Shown: piece by piece, positions 1 to 6,256 of the stretch
Layout: each line of letters begins with the position of its first letter
Numbering within the stretch: the first letter of the stretch is position 1
Source of the DNA: an uncultured Eubacteriales bacterium
GTDB lineage: Bacteria; Bacillota_A; Clostridia; Peptostreptococcales; Anaerovoracaceae
NCBI GenBank assembly: GCA_902774195.1
Contig: CACYHM010000128.1
Location: 1 to 8,030 of the forward strand
DNA length: 8,030 nucleotides
Reading direction: 5' to 3'
The notes under the pieces: generated by a model
The model's input: only the letters and a program-made list of their open reading frames with translations
The model's database searches: none
Told to the model about the DNA's origin: nothing
Program-made: the position numbers and the translations under genes

Positions 1-707
1 AGAATCTGGATTTTGTCTATATCTCAGATATCGATTCGCCGGAGCAGCTGGACGGATATGAGTACGTTCTCGTGGACGAAGCTCTCCGCATCGATCCCGC
101 TGTATTCGGTGTCATCTGCGATGCCGCGGGGATTTACGGCCAGACCTGCATCTTCTGTACGGATCCGGCGGCTGCTCTCACGGAGGCTGAGAAGGAGAAC
201 GGCATAGATGAAAAGATAGAGAGCTTCGATCTGAGCGGAGACTACGAGCTGTCGGAAAGGCTCCGCGTAAACATGCAGATACAGACATTCATACAGAAGC
301 TCAGGTTTCTCGGGAGCAGGACCGAGAAGAACTACGAATACGAGCATATATCGATCAATTATGCCGGCGGTACGGATGAAGCCCGCGAGCTGATCTGCTA
401 TTACCTCGACAAAGGGTATATGTTCATCGATCCGCACGGAACTCCCGGCGGTCCTTATGCCGATCTCGGAGAGCCATACGGATGCCGGCATGTCGCCGGA
501 AGGGAGTACAACAACGTGGTCATGCTGATGGACTCTTCGTTCTCATATGACGGAGAAGGATATCTGAAGGGGATCCCGTATCCGGATCCTGAAAACCCTT
601 ACCCGAACATTTTTTATCCGGACATCACCCGCGTCCGCGAGAACCTCGCTCTTGTGATCGTTGACGCGCCGGAGCTGCTTGAACAGGTGATCTCGATAAT
701 CGGATAA
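1..707 (+). CDS. SFI helicase/ATPase of the DUF2075 type, C-terminal part (5' end outside window)
   Basis: The reading frame is open from the left edge (first full codon at 3), so the start lies upstream; the GTG at 72 is an internal Val codon. At 66-83 a hydrophobic strand ending VLVDEA looks like a Walker B / motif II (DExx), which coordinates Mg and ATP in superfamily I helicases. Near the C-terminus, at about 501-551, REYNNVVMLMDSSFSYD matches the 'GQEFDnVVvxlDxxFxYD' motif V region, and TRVR at 627-638 followed by ENLALVIV matches motif VI, with the arginine finger. This layout is known from DUF2075/Schlafen-group-3-like ATP-binding proteins, large single-chain proteins with an N-terminal P-loop that is not visible here. 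The cellular role is not established; nucleic-acid unwinding or remodelling is inferred from the family. The next gene starts 37 bases downstream. Confidence 0.72.
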   Translation, partial: NLDFVYISDIDSPEQLDGYEYVLVDEALRIDPAVFGVICDAAGIYGQTCIFCTDPAAALTEAEKENGIDEKIESFDLSGDYELSERLRVNMQIQTFIQKLRFLGSRTEKNYEYEHISINYAGGTDEARELICYYLDKGYMFIDPHGTPGGPYADLGEPYGCRHVAGREYNNVVMLMDSSFSYDGEGYLKGIPYPDPENPYPNIFYPDITRVRENLALVIVDAPELLEQVISIIG

Positions 708-744
708 AACGAAATACTGCAGTAATACTTCACGGAAAACAGAG

Positions 745-1467
745 ATGAGACTGATAAAGACAGACAGACTGCCGGCGAGCTATTGCGGACCGGACGTAAA
801 ATTATCGGTGGAAGGGGCCTTCCGCATAGTGGAGGACATGGTCACCGAACTGATGGGTGTGCAGCACATCGACGGAGTCACCTGCATGCGCGAGTACAAC
901 GGGATGTGGGTCTTCGTTCGAAACCGCATAGAGATGCCGGAACCGCCGGGATGGATGGATGAATACAGGATCACGAGCTATATCTCTTCGTTTTCGAAGA
1001 TCAGGCTGTTCATAGATACCGTCATGGAAAGGCCGGACGGCGCTGTATGCCTGAGATCGAGGCTCGAGCTGTGCGCGGTGGATCTTGAGACCGGAAAGAT
1101 CAGAAGATCCGGTACTGTAGGCGTCGGCGATACAACGCCTGCCGAAGAGCCGATGTTCGGGATGAGCTGGTCGAAGCTGAAGCCGGTGCGCGAAGAGCTG
1201 ATCGATGAGATAAGAGTGCGTCCGACGGATATAGACTACTGCTATCATACGAACAATATCGCTTACGTGCGCTATTTCATGGACCAGTACCGGGTCGAAG
1301 ACCTGGTCAGACACCCGGTCAGTGCTATAGAGGTCCAGTATGCGGCCCAGACACACGAAGGAGACATGCTTAAGGTGTACCGCTGCAGTGCGGATGGCGC
1401 CGGAGCATACCAGATAGAACATAACGGTGAGAAAGCGGTGAGCTGCATCGTTGAAAGAAGTATTTGA
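745..1467 (+). CDS. Acyl-ACP thioesterase (FatA/FatB-like, prokaryotic)
   Basis: A 240-residue double hot-dog protein. It should hydrolyse acyl-acyl-carrier-protein to release free fatty acid in the cytoplasm, ending or diverting fatty-acid synthesis. The N-terminal hot-dog (about 1-125) contains the long helix and the segment MWVFVRNRIEMPEPPGW (54-70), like the W-V-hydrophobic-R...P pattern of the family. The C-terminal hot-dog (about 155-240) opens with TDIDYCYHTNNIAYVRYFMD (161-180). This is the D-x-D-x-x-x-H-x-N-N-x-x-Y signature of the PF01643 family, with Asp162/164, His168 and Asn170/171 and a later Glu205 in the usual place for catalytic residues. Length matches the 230-250 residues of clostridial members. 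The ATG at 745 has only a weak purine stretch (ACAGAG) before it, but no better start exists. It ends 20 bases before the hydrolase-ferritin gene. Confidence 0.86.
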   Translation: MRLIKTDRLPASYCGPDVKLSVEGAFRIVEDMVTELMGVQHIDGVTCMREYNGMWVFVRNRIEMPEPPGWMDEYRITSYISSFSKIRLFIDTVMERPDGAVCLRSRLELCAVDLETGKIRRSGTVGVGDTTPAEEPMFGMSWSKLKPVREELIDEIRVRPTDIDYCYHTNNIAYVRYFMDQYRVEDLVRHPVSAIEVQYAAQTHEGDMLKVYRCSADGAGAYQIEHNGEKAVSCIVERSI

Positions 1468-1474
1468 AAGAGAA

Positions 1475-1480
1475 GGGAGG
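1475..1480 (+). promoter_or_regulatory. Ribosome binding site fixing the start of the hydrolase-ferritin gene
   Basis: GGGAGG sits 7 bases before the ATG at 1488. The same frame is open from a TTG at 1464 that overlaps the thioesterase stop, but that TTG has no comparable site. The protein starting at 1488 (MKISVNGIEMYYE) also begins exactly like other alpha/beta hydrolases of this type. Confidence 0.75.
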
Positions 1481-1487
1481 ACAGGGA

Positions 1488-2549
1488 ATGAAGATCAGTG
1501 TAAACGGCATAGAGATGTATTACGAGAAGTCCGGCGCGGGCCGTCCGCTCATACTTCTGCACGGCAACAGTGAAGATCACAATATCTTCAGCGGCTCGAT
1601 GTGGCTGCTGAGAAAACACTTCACCGTATATGCCGCAGATTCGCGGGGCCACGGCCTGAGCACCAGAGTAAATGAACTGCACTATACGGACATGGCGGAT
1701 GACATGGTCGCATTCATGGATGAACTCGATCTGAAGGACGTCGTGTTTTTCGGACACAGCGACGGAGCCATCATCGGTCTGCTCGCGGCCATGAAGACGG
1801 ACAGGATAGGTCTGCTGCTTGCGGGAAGCGGCAATATGACGCCTGCGGGCGTAGCTCCGTGGCTCGTGGCCGGCATCAAGGCGGTATACGCGGTAACGAA
1901 GGACCCGAAGATGTATCTGATGGCAAATGAGCCGCATATATCCGCAGCTGATCTTGCCGGCATAAGCACACCTACGGTGGTCATCGCCGGAAGCAGAGAC
2001 GTCATAAAGGAATCCGAGACCAGGGCGATCGCTGATGCTGTACCGGGAGCGAAACTGAGGATACTCGAGGGCGAGGACCACATGAGTTATGTAACTTCGG
2101 GCAGCCGCCTTGCGGACATCATACTCGAAGAGGCGGGCATCGCCGGACCGGAAACTCCGAAGACAGTGACGCCTGCTCAGATGAAACTGCTGAAGACGGC
2201 GCAGCAGGGCGAGGCCGATGCGGTATTCATGTACAGGAGGCTGGCAGAAACGGTAGAAGACCCGAAGGACAAGGAAGCCTTCCTGAGGCTCGCAAAGGAC
2301 GAAGCAAGACACGAGGATGTTTTCTTCAGATACACCGGACAGACACTCAGACCTAATCCTGCAAAGGGGATCCTGGTGCCGCTGATGTACAGGACTCTCG
2401 GAAAAGAAAAGGTCTATCCGGTCATCGCCAAGGGCGAGTACGATGCGGCCGGCAAATACAGTAAGATCATCGCGGACTTCCCTGATGCGGAGGCCGTGAT
2501 GAACGATGAGACACATCACGGCGATGCGGTGATGGGACTGCTCGGATAA
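1488..2549 (+). CDS. Alpha/beta hydrolase fused to a rubrerythrin-like (ferritin-like diiron) domain
   Basis: A 353-residue two-domain protein. Residues 1-217 form an alpha/beta hydrolase: oxyanion region LLHGN (23-27), DSRGHG (51-56), nucleophile elbow GHSDG with Ser91, acid Asp171 in VIAGSRD, and His198 in EGEDH. The triad is complete; the cap region (about 115-150) is short. After a linker (218-228), residues 229-353 form a four-helix ferritin-like domain with Glu242 (GEADAVFMY), E272-x-x-H275 (DEARH), Glu317 (KGEYDA) and E341-x-x-H344 (NDETHHGD), the full ligand set of a carboxylate-bridged diiron site. The second domain resembles free-standing rubrerythrin-family proteins of anaerobes that handle peroxide or bind iron; no rubredoxin Cys4 domain is present. 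The hydrolase substrate cannot be told. Both halves share one frame without a gap, so this is a true fusion as read. It lies 20 bases after the thioesterase and 20 before the pyruvate kinase. Confidence 0.85.
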   Translation: MKISVNGIEMYYEKSGAGRPLILLHGNSEDHNIFSGSMWLLRKHFTVYAADSRGHGLSTRVNELHYTDMADDMVAFMDELDLKDVVFFGHSDGAIIGLLAAMKTDRIGLLLAGSGNMTPAGVAPWLVAGIKAVYAVTKDPKMYLMANEPHISAADLAGISTPTVVIAGSRDVIKESETRAIADAVPGAKLRILEGEDHMSYVTSGSRLADIILEEAGIAGPETPKTVTPAQMKLLKTAQQGEADAVFMYRRLAETVEDPKDKEAFLRLAKDEARHEDVFFRYTGQTLRPNPAKGILVPLMYRTLGKEKVYPVIAKGEYDAAGKYSKIIADFPDAEAVMNDETHHGDAVMGLLG

Positions 2550-2569
2550 GGATCAGGCAGCGGCTGCAG

Positions 2570-3586
2570 ATGGTTAAGATATACGGGACCATAGGACCTG
2601 CGTGCAGGGACAGGGAAGTGCTGACAGAGATGTTCAGAGAGGGAATGGACGGCGTGAGGCTGAACCTTTCCCATACTTCGCTTGAGGATGCGGCAGCGCT
2701 GACAGCTGCGTGCCGGGCTGCGGCAGAAGAAGCCGGAGCTGAGCCTGAGCTCCTGATAGACATGCAGGGACCTGAACTCAGGACCGGCGTGACGGATGAG
2801 CCTGTGCTTATTTCTGAAGGGGAACTGTACAGTATCTCCGGTCTGCCGCTTCCGGATTCCGTGGCGAAGGGACTTGAGGAGCTTGGCAGCGGACAGGAGC
2901 TGCTGCTCGACGACGGAAAGATCCTTCTGGTGACGGAGCGCGAGGCCGGGCGTACCGGGACATTTCTCAGAGTCGTCCGCGGCGGACTGCTCGAAAGCAG
3001 AAAAAGCATAGCGGTCCCCGGATATCACATAGATGCACCGGCCATGACGGACAGGGACAGAGAACAGATAAAAAGGGCGAAGGACTTCGGCGTGACGGCC
3101 GTGATGCAGCCCTTTGTAAGGAGCAGAGAAGACCTGGACGAAGTAAGAACGGCGCTCGATGAGGCCGGCTGCCGGGACGTGCGCCTGCTTGCAAAGATAG
3201 AAAACCTCGACGGGGTCGAAAAACTCGAAGAGCTGATCCCTCGCTGCGACGAGATCGTCATAGCCCGTGGAGACCTGGGCAACGCGATGGACCTGTGGGA
3301 GCTTCCGGCAGTGCAGAAGAAGATCGCTGCAGCGTGCCGGGAGGCAGGCCGGGACTTCATGGTCGTTACGCAGATGCTCGATTCCATGACGCACCGCAGG
3401 GTGCCGACCAGGGCGGAGGTGAGCGATATCTTCAATGCCGTCCTCGACGGGGCCGCTTCGGTAATGGTGACGGGCGAAACTGCCGCGGGAGAATACCCGG
3501 CGGATGTAATAAGATACCTGTACAGGACGGCGCGCGAGGCGGAGCGCATGATGCAGGGACAGCGGAAGACCGGAGAACAGAATTGA
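2570..3586 (+). CDS. Short pyruvate kinase lacking the C-terminal domain
   Basis: A 338-residue protein that should transfer phosphate from phosphoenolpyruvate to ADP in lower glycolysis. Domain A and the B lid are present: KIYGTIGPA (3-11), GVRLNLSH (28-35, with Arg30, Asn32, Ser34 of the ATP/K+ site), DMQGPELRTG (64-73), LLLDDGK (111-117, B domain), KIEN (209-212, catalytic Lys209 and metal ligand Glu211), ARGDLG (232-237, metal ligand Asp235), TQMLDSM (267-273, Thr267), PTRAEVSD (279-286) and TGETAAGEYP (301-310). It ends about 25 residues later, where typical bacterial enzymes (about 470-590 residues) continue into the C-terminal domain that carries the effector site and much of the subunit interface. 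All core active-site residues I can identify are kept, so activity is plausible, but allosteric control through that domain is not. The stop codon overlaps the start of the sugar kinase. It might not be the cell's main pyruvate kinase. Confidence 0.85.
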   Translation: MVKIYGTIGPACRDREVLTEMFREGMDGVRLNLSHTSLEDAAALTAACRAAAEEAGAEPELLIDMQGPELRTGVTDEPVLISEGELYSISGLPLPDSVAKGLEELGSGQELLLDDGKILLVTEREAGRTGTFLRVVRGGLLESRKSIAVPGYHIDAPAMTDRDREQIKRAKDFGVTAVMQPFVRSREDLDEVRTALDEAGCRDVRLLAKIENLDGVEKLEELIPRCDEIVIARGDLGNAMDLWELPAVQKKIAAACREAGRDFMVVTQMLDSMTHRRVPTRAEVSDIFNAVLDGAASVMVTGETAAGEYPADVIRYLYRTAREAERMMQGQRKTGEQN

Positions 3587-4497
3587 CAGACATAGTATTC
3601 ATAGGAACGGCAATAATGGACTCGATGATCAGGGGCTTTGACCCTGAACCGGTATCGTCTGCCGGATACAGGGCAGAGAGCGGATATCTCAGCATCGGAG
3701 GAGAAGCGGTGAACGGATCGGTCGCCTCGGTCAAGCTGGGCTGCAACGCAGCTATACTGTGCACCCTGGGCAAAGATATGGCGGGAGATATGATAGCCGC
3801 GCGCCTGGCTGCGCAGGGAGTGGACACGAGCCGGATCGTAAGGTCTGAAGACCATCCTACTCCGGTCACGACCATATTCATGGAGCCGGACGGAAACCGC
3901 AGATCGATCACCAACGGATCACACAGGTACAACTTCCATCCGGAGAGGTACCCTGAGCGCTTCTCAGATGCCCGTGCGGTAGTGCTCGGATCGCTGTTCA
4001 GGGCGCCGTTCAACGATCCTGATGTAATAAGGTCCGTCGTGACTGCGGCAAAAGCGAACGGTCAGCTCGTCTTTGCGGACACCAAGCTCCCGAATTTCAG
4101 AAAGCTTACTCTCGCAGACATCGCGGACTCTCTTCCGATGGTGGACTACATAAGCCCGAACGAGGACGAAGCGAAATGGTGCACGGGAGAGGACGACCCC
4201 GAAAAGATGGCTGATGTGCTGCTCTCATACGGGGTGCGTAATGTTATAATAAAACTCGGAGGCAGAGGCTGTTTCTTCGGCGGCAGGAGCTGGTCAGGAT
4301 ACCTCCCTGCATGCAAAGTGGATGTGGTCGATGCCACCCTTGCTGGATTTGTCTCGGAGATACTTCGCGGCAGAAGCGACAGGGAGGCCCTTGAATTTGC
4401 GAACGCGTGCGGGGCCATATGCTCGACGGCGGTCGGGTCCGGAGCTGCTCTCAGAAACAGAGAGCAGGTCGAGGGACTTCTTGCCGGACAACGATAA
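3583..4497 (+). CDS. PfkB/ribokinase-family carbohydrate kinase with the catalytic GAGD segment missing
   Basis: A 304-residue PfkB-family protein; the family phosphorylates sugars or nucleosides with ATP. I chose the TTG at 3583 because it overlaps the upstream stop (TTGA), has GGAG at 3572-3575, and gives the usual N-terminus DIVFIGTAIMDS. Signature 1 is clear (GGEAVNGSVASVKLG, 39-53), as are DTKLPNF (166-172), SPNEDEA (191-197, the N-x-x-E Mg motif) and IIKLGGRGCFF (222-232). Signature 2, normally D-x-T-G-A-G-D-x-F-x-A-G-F, reads VVDATLAGFVSEI (248-260): about six residues, GAGDxF, are absent between Thr252 and Leu253 without breaking the frame. These supply the anion hole and the catalytic Asp, so the protein as read is probably inactive, or the sequence carries a local deletion. 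The rest of the C-terminus (FANACGAICSTAVG) is well kept. Translation is likely coupled to the pyruvate kinase gene. The substrate is unknown. Confidence 0.83.
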   Translation: MTDIVFIGTAIMDSMIRGFDPEPVSSAGYRAESGYLSIGGEAVNGSVASVKLGCNAAILCTLGKDMAGDMIAARLAAQGVDTSRIVRSEDHPTPVTTIFMEPDGNRRSITNGSHRYNFHPERYPERFSDARAVVLGSLFRAPFNDPDVIRSVVTAAKANGQLVFADTKLPNFRKLTLADIADSLPMVDYISPNEDEAKWCTGEDDPEKMADVLLSYGVRNVIIKLGGRGCFFGGRSWSGYLPACKVDVVDATLAGFVSEILRGRSDREALEFANACGAICSTAVGSGAALRNREQVEGLLAGQR

Positions 4498-4515
4498 ACG
4501 TCTGTTAAGGACTAT

Positions 4516-4544
4516 CTGAAAACACCTGCTAAATGGGGTATAAT
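4516..4544 (+). promoter_or_regulatory. Sigma-A-type promoter for the second gene run
   Basis: A consensus -10 TATAAT lies at 4539-4544. The hexamer CTGAAA at 4516-4521 (4 of 6 to TTGACA) lies 17 bases upstream. It sits in the widest gap of the left half (4498-4596), directly before the 111-aa gene, giving a predicted leader of roughly 45 bases. No hairpin plus T-run is visible after the sugar kinase, so read-through from the first run is possible too. Confidence 0.65.
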
Positions 4545-4583
4545 AAACAGTGATAACATAAAAAGCCGCTGTGCTGCGGTGGC

Positions 4584-4590
4584 GGAGGTG
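4584..4590 (+). promoter_or_regulatory. Ribosome binding site fixing the start of the 111-aa gene
   Basis: GGAGGTG lies 6 bases before the ATG at 4597, a near-ideal site and spacing. An in-frame GTG at 4579 would place this site inside the coding sequence, so ATG 4597 is preferred. Confidence 0.75.
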
Positions 4591-4596
4591 ATACAG

Positions 4597-4932
4597 ATGA
4601 GCAATGAAAAAGATATCGAGTATACTATCGTGATGGACCCTGAGTATGCGGATGCGGTAAAAGCTGTGAATGATGCCGATCCGAAACGCGCGGTAGATCT
4701 TCTGTATAAGGAGTACGAGCAGATGTGCCTGGGCGGGTCTTCTGTGCTCGACAAGGATGAGATATACCCTCGCTCCTATCAGTGGCGCATGGGGGACAAG
4801 TATGACCCGGCCAAGGTAGGGCTCGTCAGGGAGGCTCTGAGACAGAACAAACTGATCGCGGATACCGAAGAGTACCAGACGTTTCTGGAAGAGGCCAAGA
4901 AGAACAAGGTCGAAAGCTTCTCATGGGACTGA
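4597..4932 (+). CDS. Uncharacterised 111-aa acidic cytoplasmic protein
   Basis: I do not recognise this protein. It begins MSNEKDIEYTIVMDPEYADA and is soluble, with no signal peptide or membrane segment. It is rich in Asp, Glu, Lys and Tyr. Residues about 15-45 (EYADAVKAVNDADPKRAVDL and on) look like one or two amphipathic helices with a repeat-like Ala/Asp pattern. A central LGGSS-x-LDKDEIYP stretch looks like a loop. The C-terminal third (about 70-105, AKVGLVREALRQNKLIADTE and on) is again helical. Strong translation signals and codon use like its neighbours support a real gene. It is first after the TATAAT promoter and 69 bases before the macro-domain gene, so a linked function with that gene is possible but unproven. 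Confidence 0.7.
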   Translation: MSNEKDIEYTIVMDPEYADAVKAVNDADPKRAVDLLYKEYEQMCLGGSSVLDKDEIYPRSYQWRMGDKYDPAKVGLVREALRQNKLIADTEEYQTFLEEAKKNKVESFSWD

Positions 4933-5001
4933 TCAGAGCTGCTTTACTGAATGATGAAAAGAAAAACGCCCTCATGGATCCGCAGTGTTCCGTGAGGACG
5001 T

Positions 5002-5688
5002 ATGGCATTCCGGGAAATGATCATAAATAATATATACTCGGCAGGAGAAACGGGAATAGGAGTCGTCATGGACGACCTGACTAAGATGGCGTACGTGGAG
5101 GCGGTAGTCAACGCTGCCAATAATACGCTTCTGGGCGGCGGCGGAGTCGACGGCGCGATACACCGAGCGGCGGGACCGGAGCTGCTCAGAGAATGCAGGA
5201 CTCTCAACGGCTGCGAGACCGGAGGCGCAAAGATCACGGACGCCTATGATATGCCGTGCAAAAAAATAATACATACGGTGGGGCCGGTCTGGCAGGGCGG
5301 AGACCACAGAGAGGCGGAGCTGCTTGCATCGTGCTACAGGAATTCCCTGCAGCTTGCGGTGGACAGCGGGATCAGGACGATCGCTTTCCCGTCGGTCTCG
5401 ACGGGCATATTCTCATATCCTCTCGAGGAAGCGGCGTACATCGCTGTGCACGCCGTGCTGGACTTCGTCGCTTCTCACCCCGGCGGCCTGGCGGTCGTGC
5501 TCTGGGCGTGCATAGACGAAAGGACGCGGGCGGCATATCAGAGGGCGCTCGAACAGGCGGCATCGGAGAACGATATCGAGATGTATCCGGGGATGATGGT
5601 CGTGGCTTCCGAGCTCGAGGTTGGAGAAGCTGTGAAGGAGATGTTCATCGGCGCTTCTGATGATGCCCCGTCTGAATATCTGAGTTAA
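5002..5688 (+). CDS. Macro-domain protein (MacroD/YmdB-type ADP-ribosyl hydrolase)
   Basis: A 228-residue protein with one macro domain (about 18-185). The family removes ADP-ribose or acetyl groups from ADP-ribosylated proteins or O-acetyl-ADP-ribose in the cytoplasm. Visible motifs: VVMDDLTKM (21-29, equivalent of the GDIT adenine-binding motif, with Asp for Gly at the first position), VVNAANNTLLGGGGVDGAIH (35-54, with Asn40 and Asp50 matching MacroD catalytic positions), IIHTVGPVW (89-97) and the phosphate loop PSVSTGIFSYP (130-140). These are all intact, so activity is likely. A tail of about 40 residues follows the domain, ending DDAPSEYLS; it is acidic and of unknown use. The ATG at 5002 has GAGG 4 bases upstream. 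The ATG at 5068 has a better-looking AGGAG (5058-5062), but it would remove the first beta strand (GIGVV), so 5002 is preferred. Confidence 0.87.
   Translation: MAFREMIINNIYSAGETGIGVVMDDLTKMAYVEAVVNAANNTLLGGGGVDGAIHRAAGPELLRECRTLNGCETGGAKITDAYDMPCKKIIHTVGPVWQGGDHREAELLASCYRNSLQLAVDSGIRTIAFPSVSTGIFSYPLEEAAYIAVHAVLDFVASHPGGLAVVLWACIDERTRAAYQRALEQAASENDIEMYPGMMVVASELEVGEAVKEMFIGASDDAPSEYLS
5058..5062 (+). promoter_or_regulatory. Possible internal ribosome binding site in the macro-domain gene
   Basis: AGGAG is placed 5 bases before an in-frame ATG at 5068. Initiation here would give a form that lacks the first 22 residues, including the first beta strand of the macro fold. This may be chance in purine-rich coding sequence, but it is the main source of doubt about the start. 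Confidence 0.25.
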
Positions 5689-5706
5689 AAATGAAGGAGG
5701 GACAGG

Positions 5707-6243
5707 GTGTATATCAGCGATATCATGACAACAGCGCCTGAAGATAAGCGCGGCGGGCTCGAGACAAAAGTCTACAGTGAGCTCGACAGACTCGGGATCA
5801 GATATGAGAGAGTCGATAACGATAAGGTCGAGGCTATGGAGGAATGCGTGGAGATATCCGAAAAACTCGGCGCAGAGATCAGAAAGACCATAGTAGTCTG
5901 CAACAGGCAGAAGACGGAGTTTTATCTCGTGATACTTCCGGCTGACAAGAGATTCGATTCGAAGCTCTTCGCAGCGATGATGCGTACGGCCAGAGTATCG
6001 TTCGCCTCTCCTGAAGACATGGAGAGAGTCATCGGACTCACGCCGGGAGAAGCTTCCGTCATGGGAGTCCTGAACGACAGTGAGGGCGCGGTGCAGGTAG
6101 TCATAGACAAGGCTGTAGCCGATGCGGAATGGTTCGCCTGCAACCCGGGCGCAAACACCTCGCATCTCAGATTCAAAACAAAGCAGCTGATAAACACTTT
6201 CCTGCCGGCCGAGGGGCATAAACCTGAGATCATAATGCTGTAA
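5707..6243 (+). CDS. YbaK/ProX-family aminoacyl-tRNA deacylase (prolyl-tRNA editing type), with altered active-site residues
   Basis: A 178-residue protein of the INS/YbaK/ProX editing superfamily, whose free-standing members hydrolyse mischarged aminoacyl-tRNA (for example Ala-tRNAPro) in the cytoplasm. The start is GTG 5707, after an excellent AAGGAGGG (5694-5701) at 5 bases. The fold is readable throughout: an N-terminal helix LETKVYSELDRLGIRYERVD (18-37), RKTIVVCNRQKTEFYLVILP (59-78), the long loop TPGEASVMGVLND (112-124), VQVVID (129-134), and NPGANTSHLRFKTKQLI (146-162). It matches a clostridial subgroup with a G-x-x-SVMG rather than SPxG loop. From family knowledge, Caulobacter ProXp-ala uses Lys45, Asn46 and His130. 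Here Lys60 fits the lysine, but the next residue is Thr61 and the histidine position before P-x-x-NT appears to be Asn146. Specificity or activity may therefore differ. The macro-domain gene ends 18 bases upstream and YhbY starts 13 bases downstream. Confidence 0.82.
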   Translation: MYISDIMTTAPEDKRGGLETKVYSELDRLGIRYERVDNDKVEAMEECVEISEKLGAEIRKTIVVCNRQKTEFYLVILPADKRFDSKLFAAMMRTARVSFASPEDMERVIGLTPGEASVMGVLNDSEGAVQVVIDKAVADAEWFACNPGANTSHLRFKTKQLINTFLPAEGHKPEIIML

Positions 6244-6256
6244 AAGGAGATATCGC

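Noticed and set aside
72..74. GTG as start of the helicase-like gene
   Set aside because: The codon lies within a Walker B strand (VLVDEA) and the frame is open to the left edge, so it is internal.
1272..2519. Long open frame on the - strand (415 codons) across the thioesterase and hydrolase genes
   Set aside because: It lies antisense to two clearly recognised genes, its translation has no recognisable domain and is rich in Arg/His/Ser as expected for a codon-bias shadow, and no ribosome binding site supports it.
4565..4583. Possible hairpin (GCCGC...GCGGT) before the 111-aa gene that might act on translation
   Set aside because: The stem is five pairs including a G-T pair, it does not cover the ribosome binding site, and no alternative pairing or known riboswitch pattern is seen.
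4923..5030. 35-codon frame starting MGLIRAALLNDEKKNALMDP between the 111-aa gene and the macro-domain gene
   Set aside because: It overlaps the end of one gene and the start of the next, has no ribosome binding site, and gives no recognisable peptide. It could be a leader peptide, but nothing supports that.
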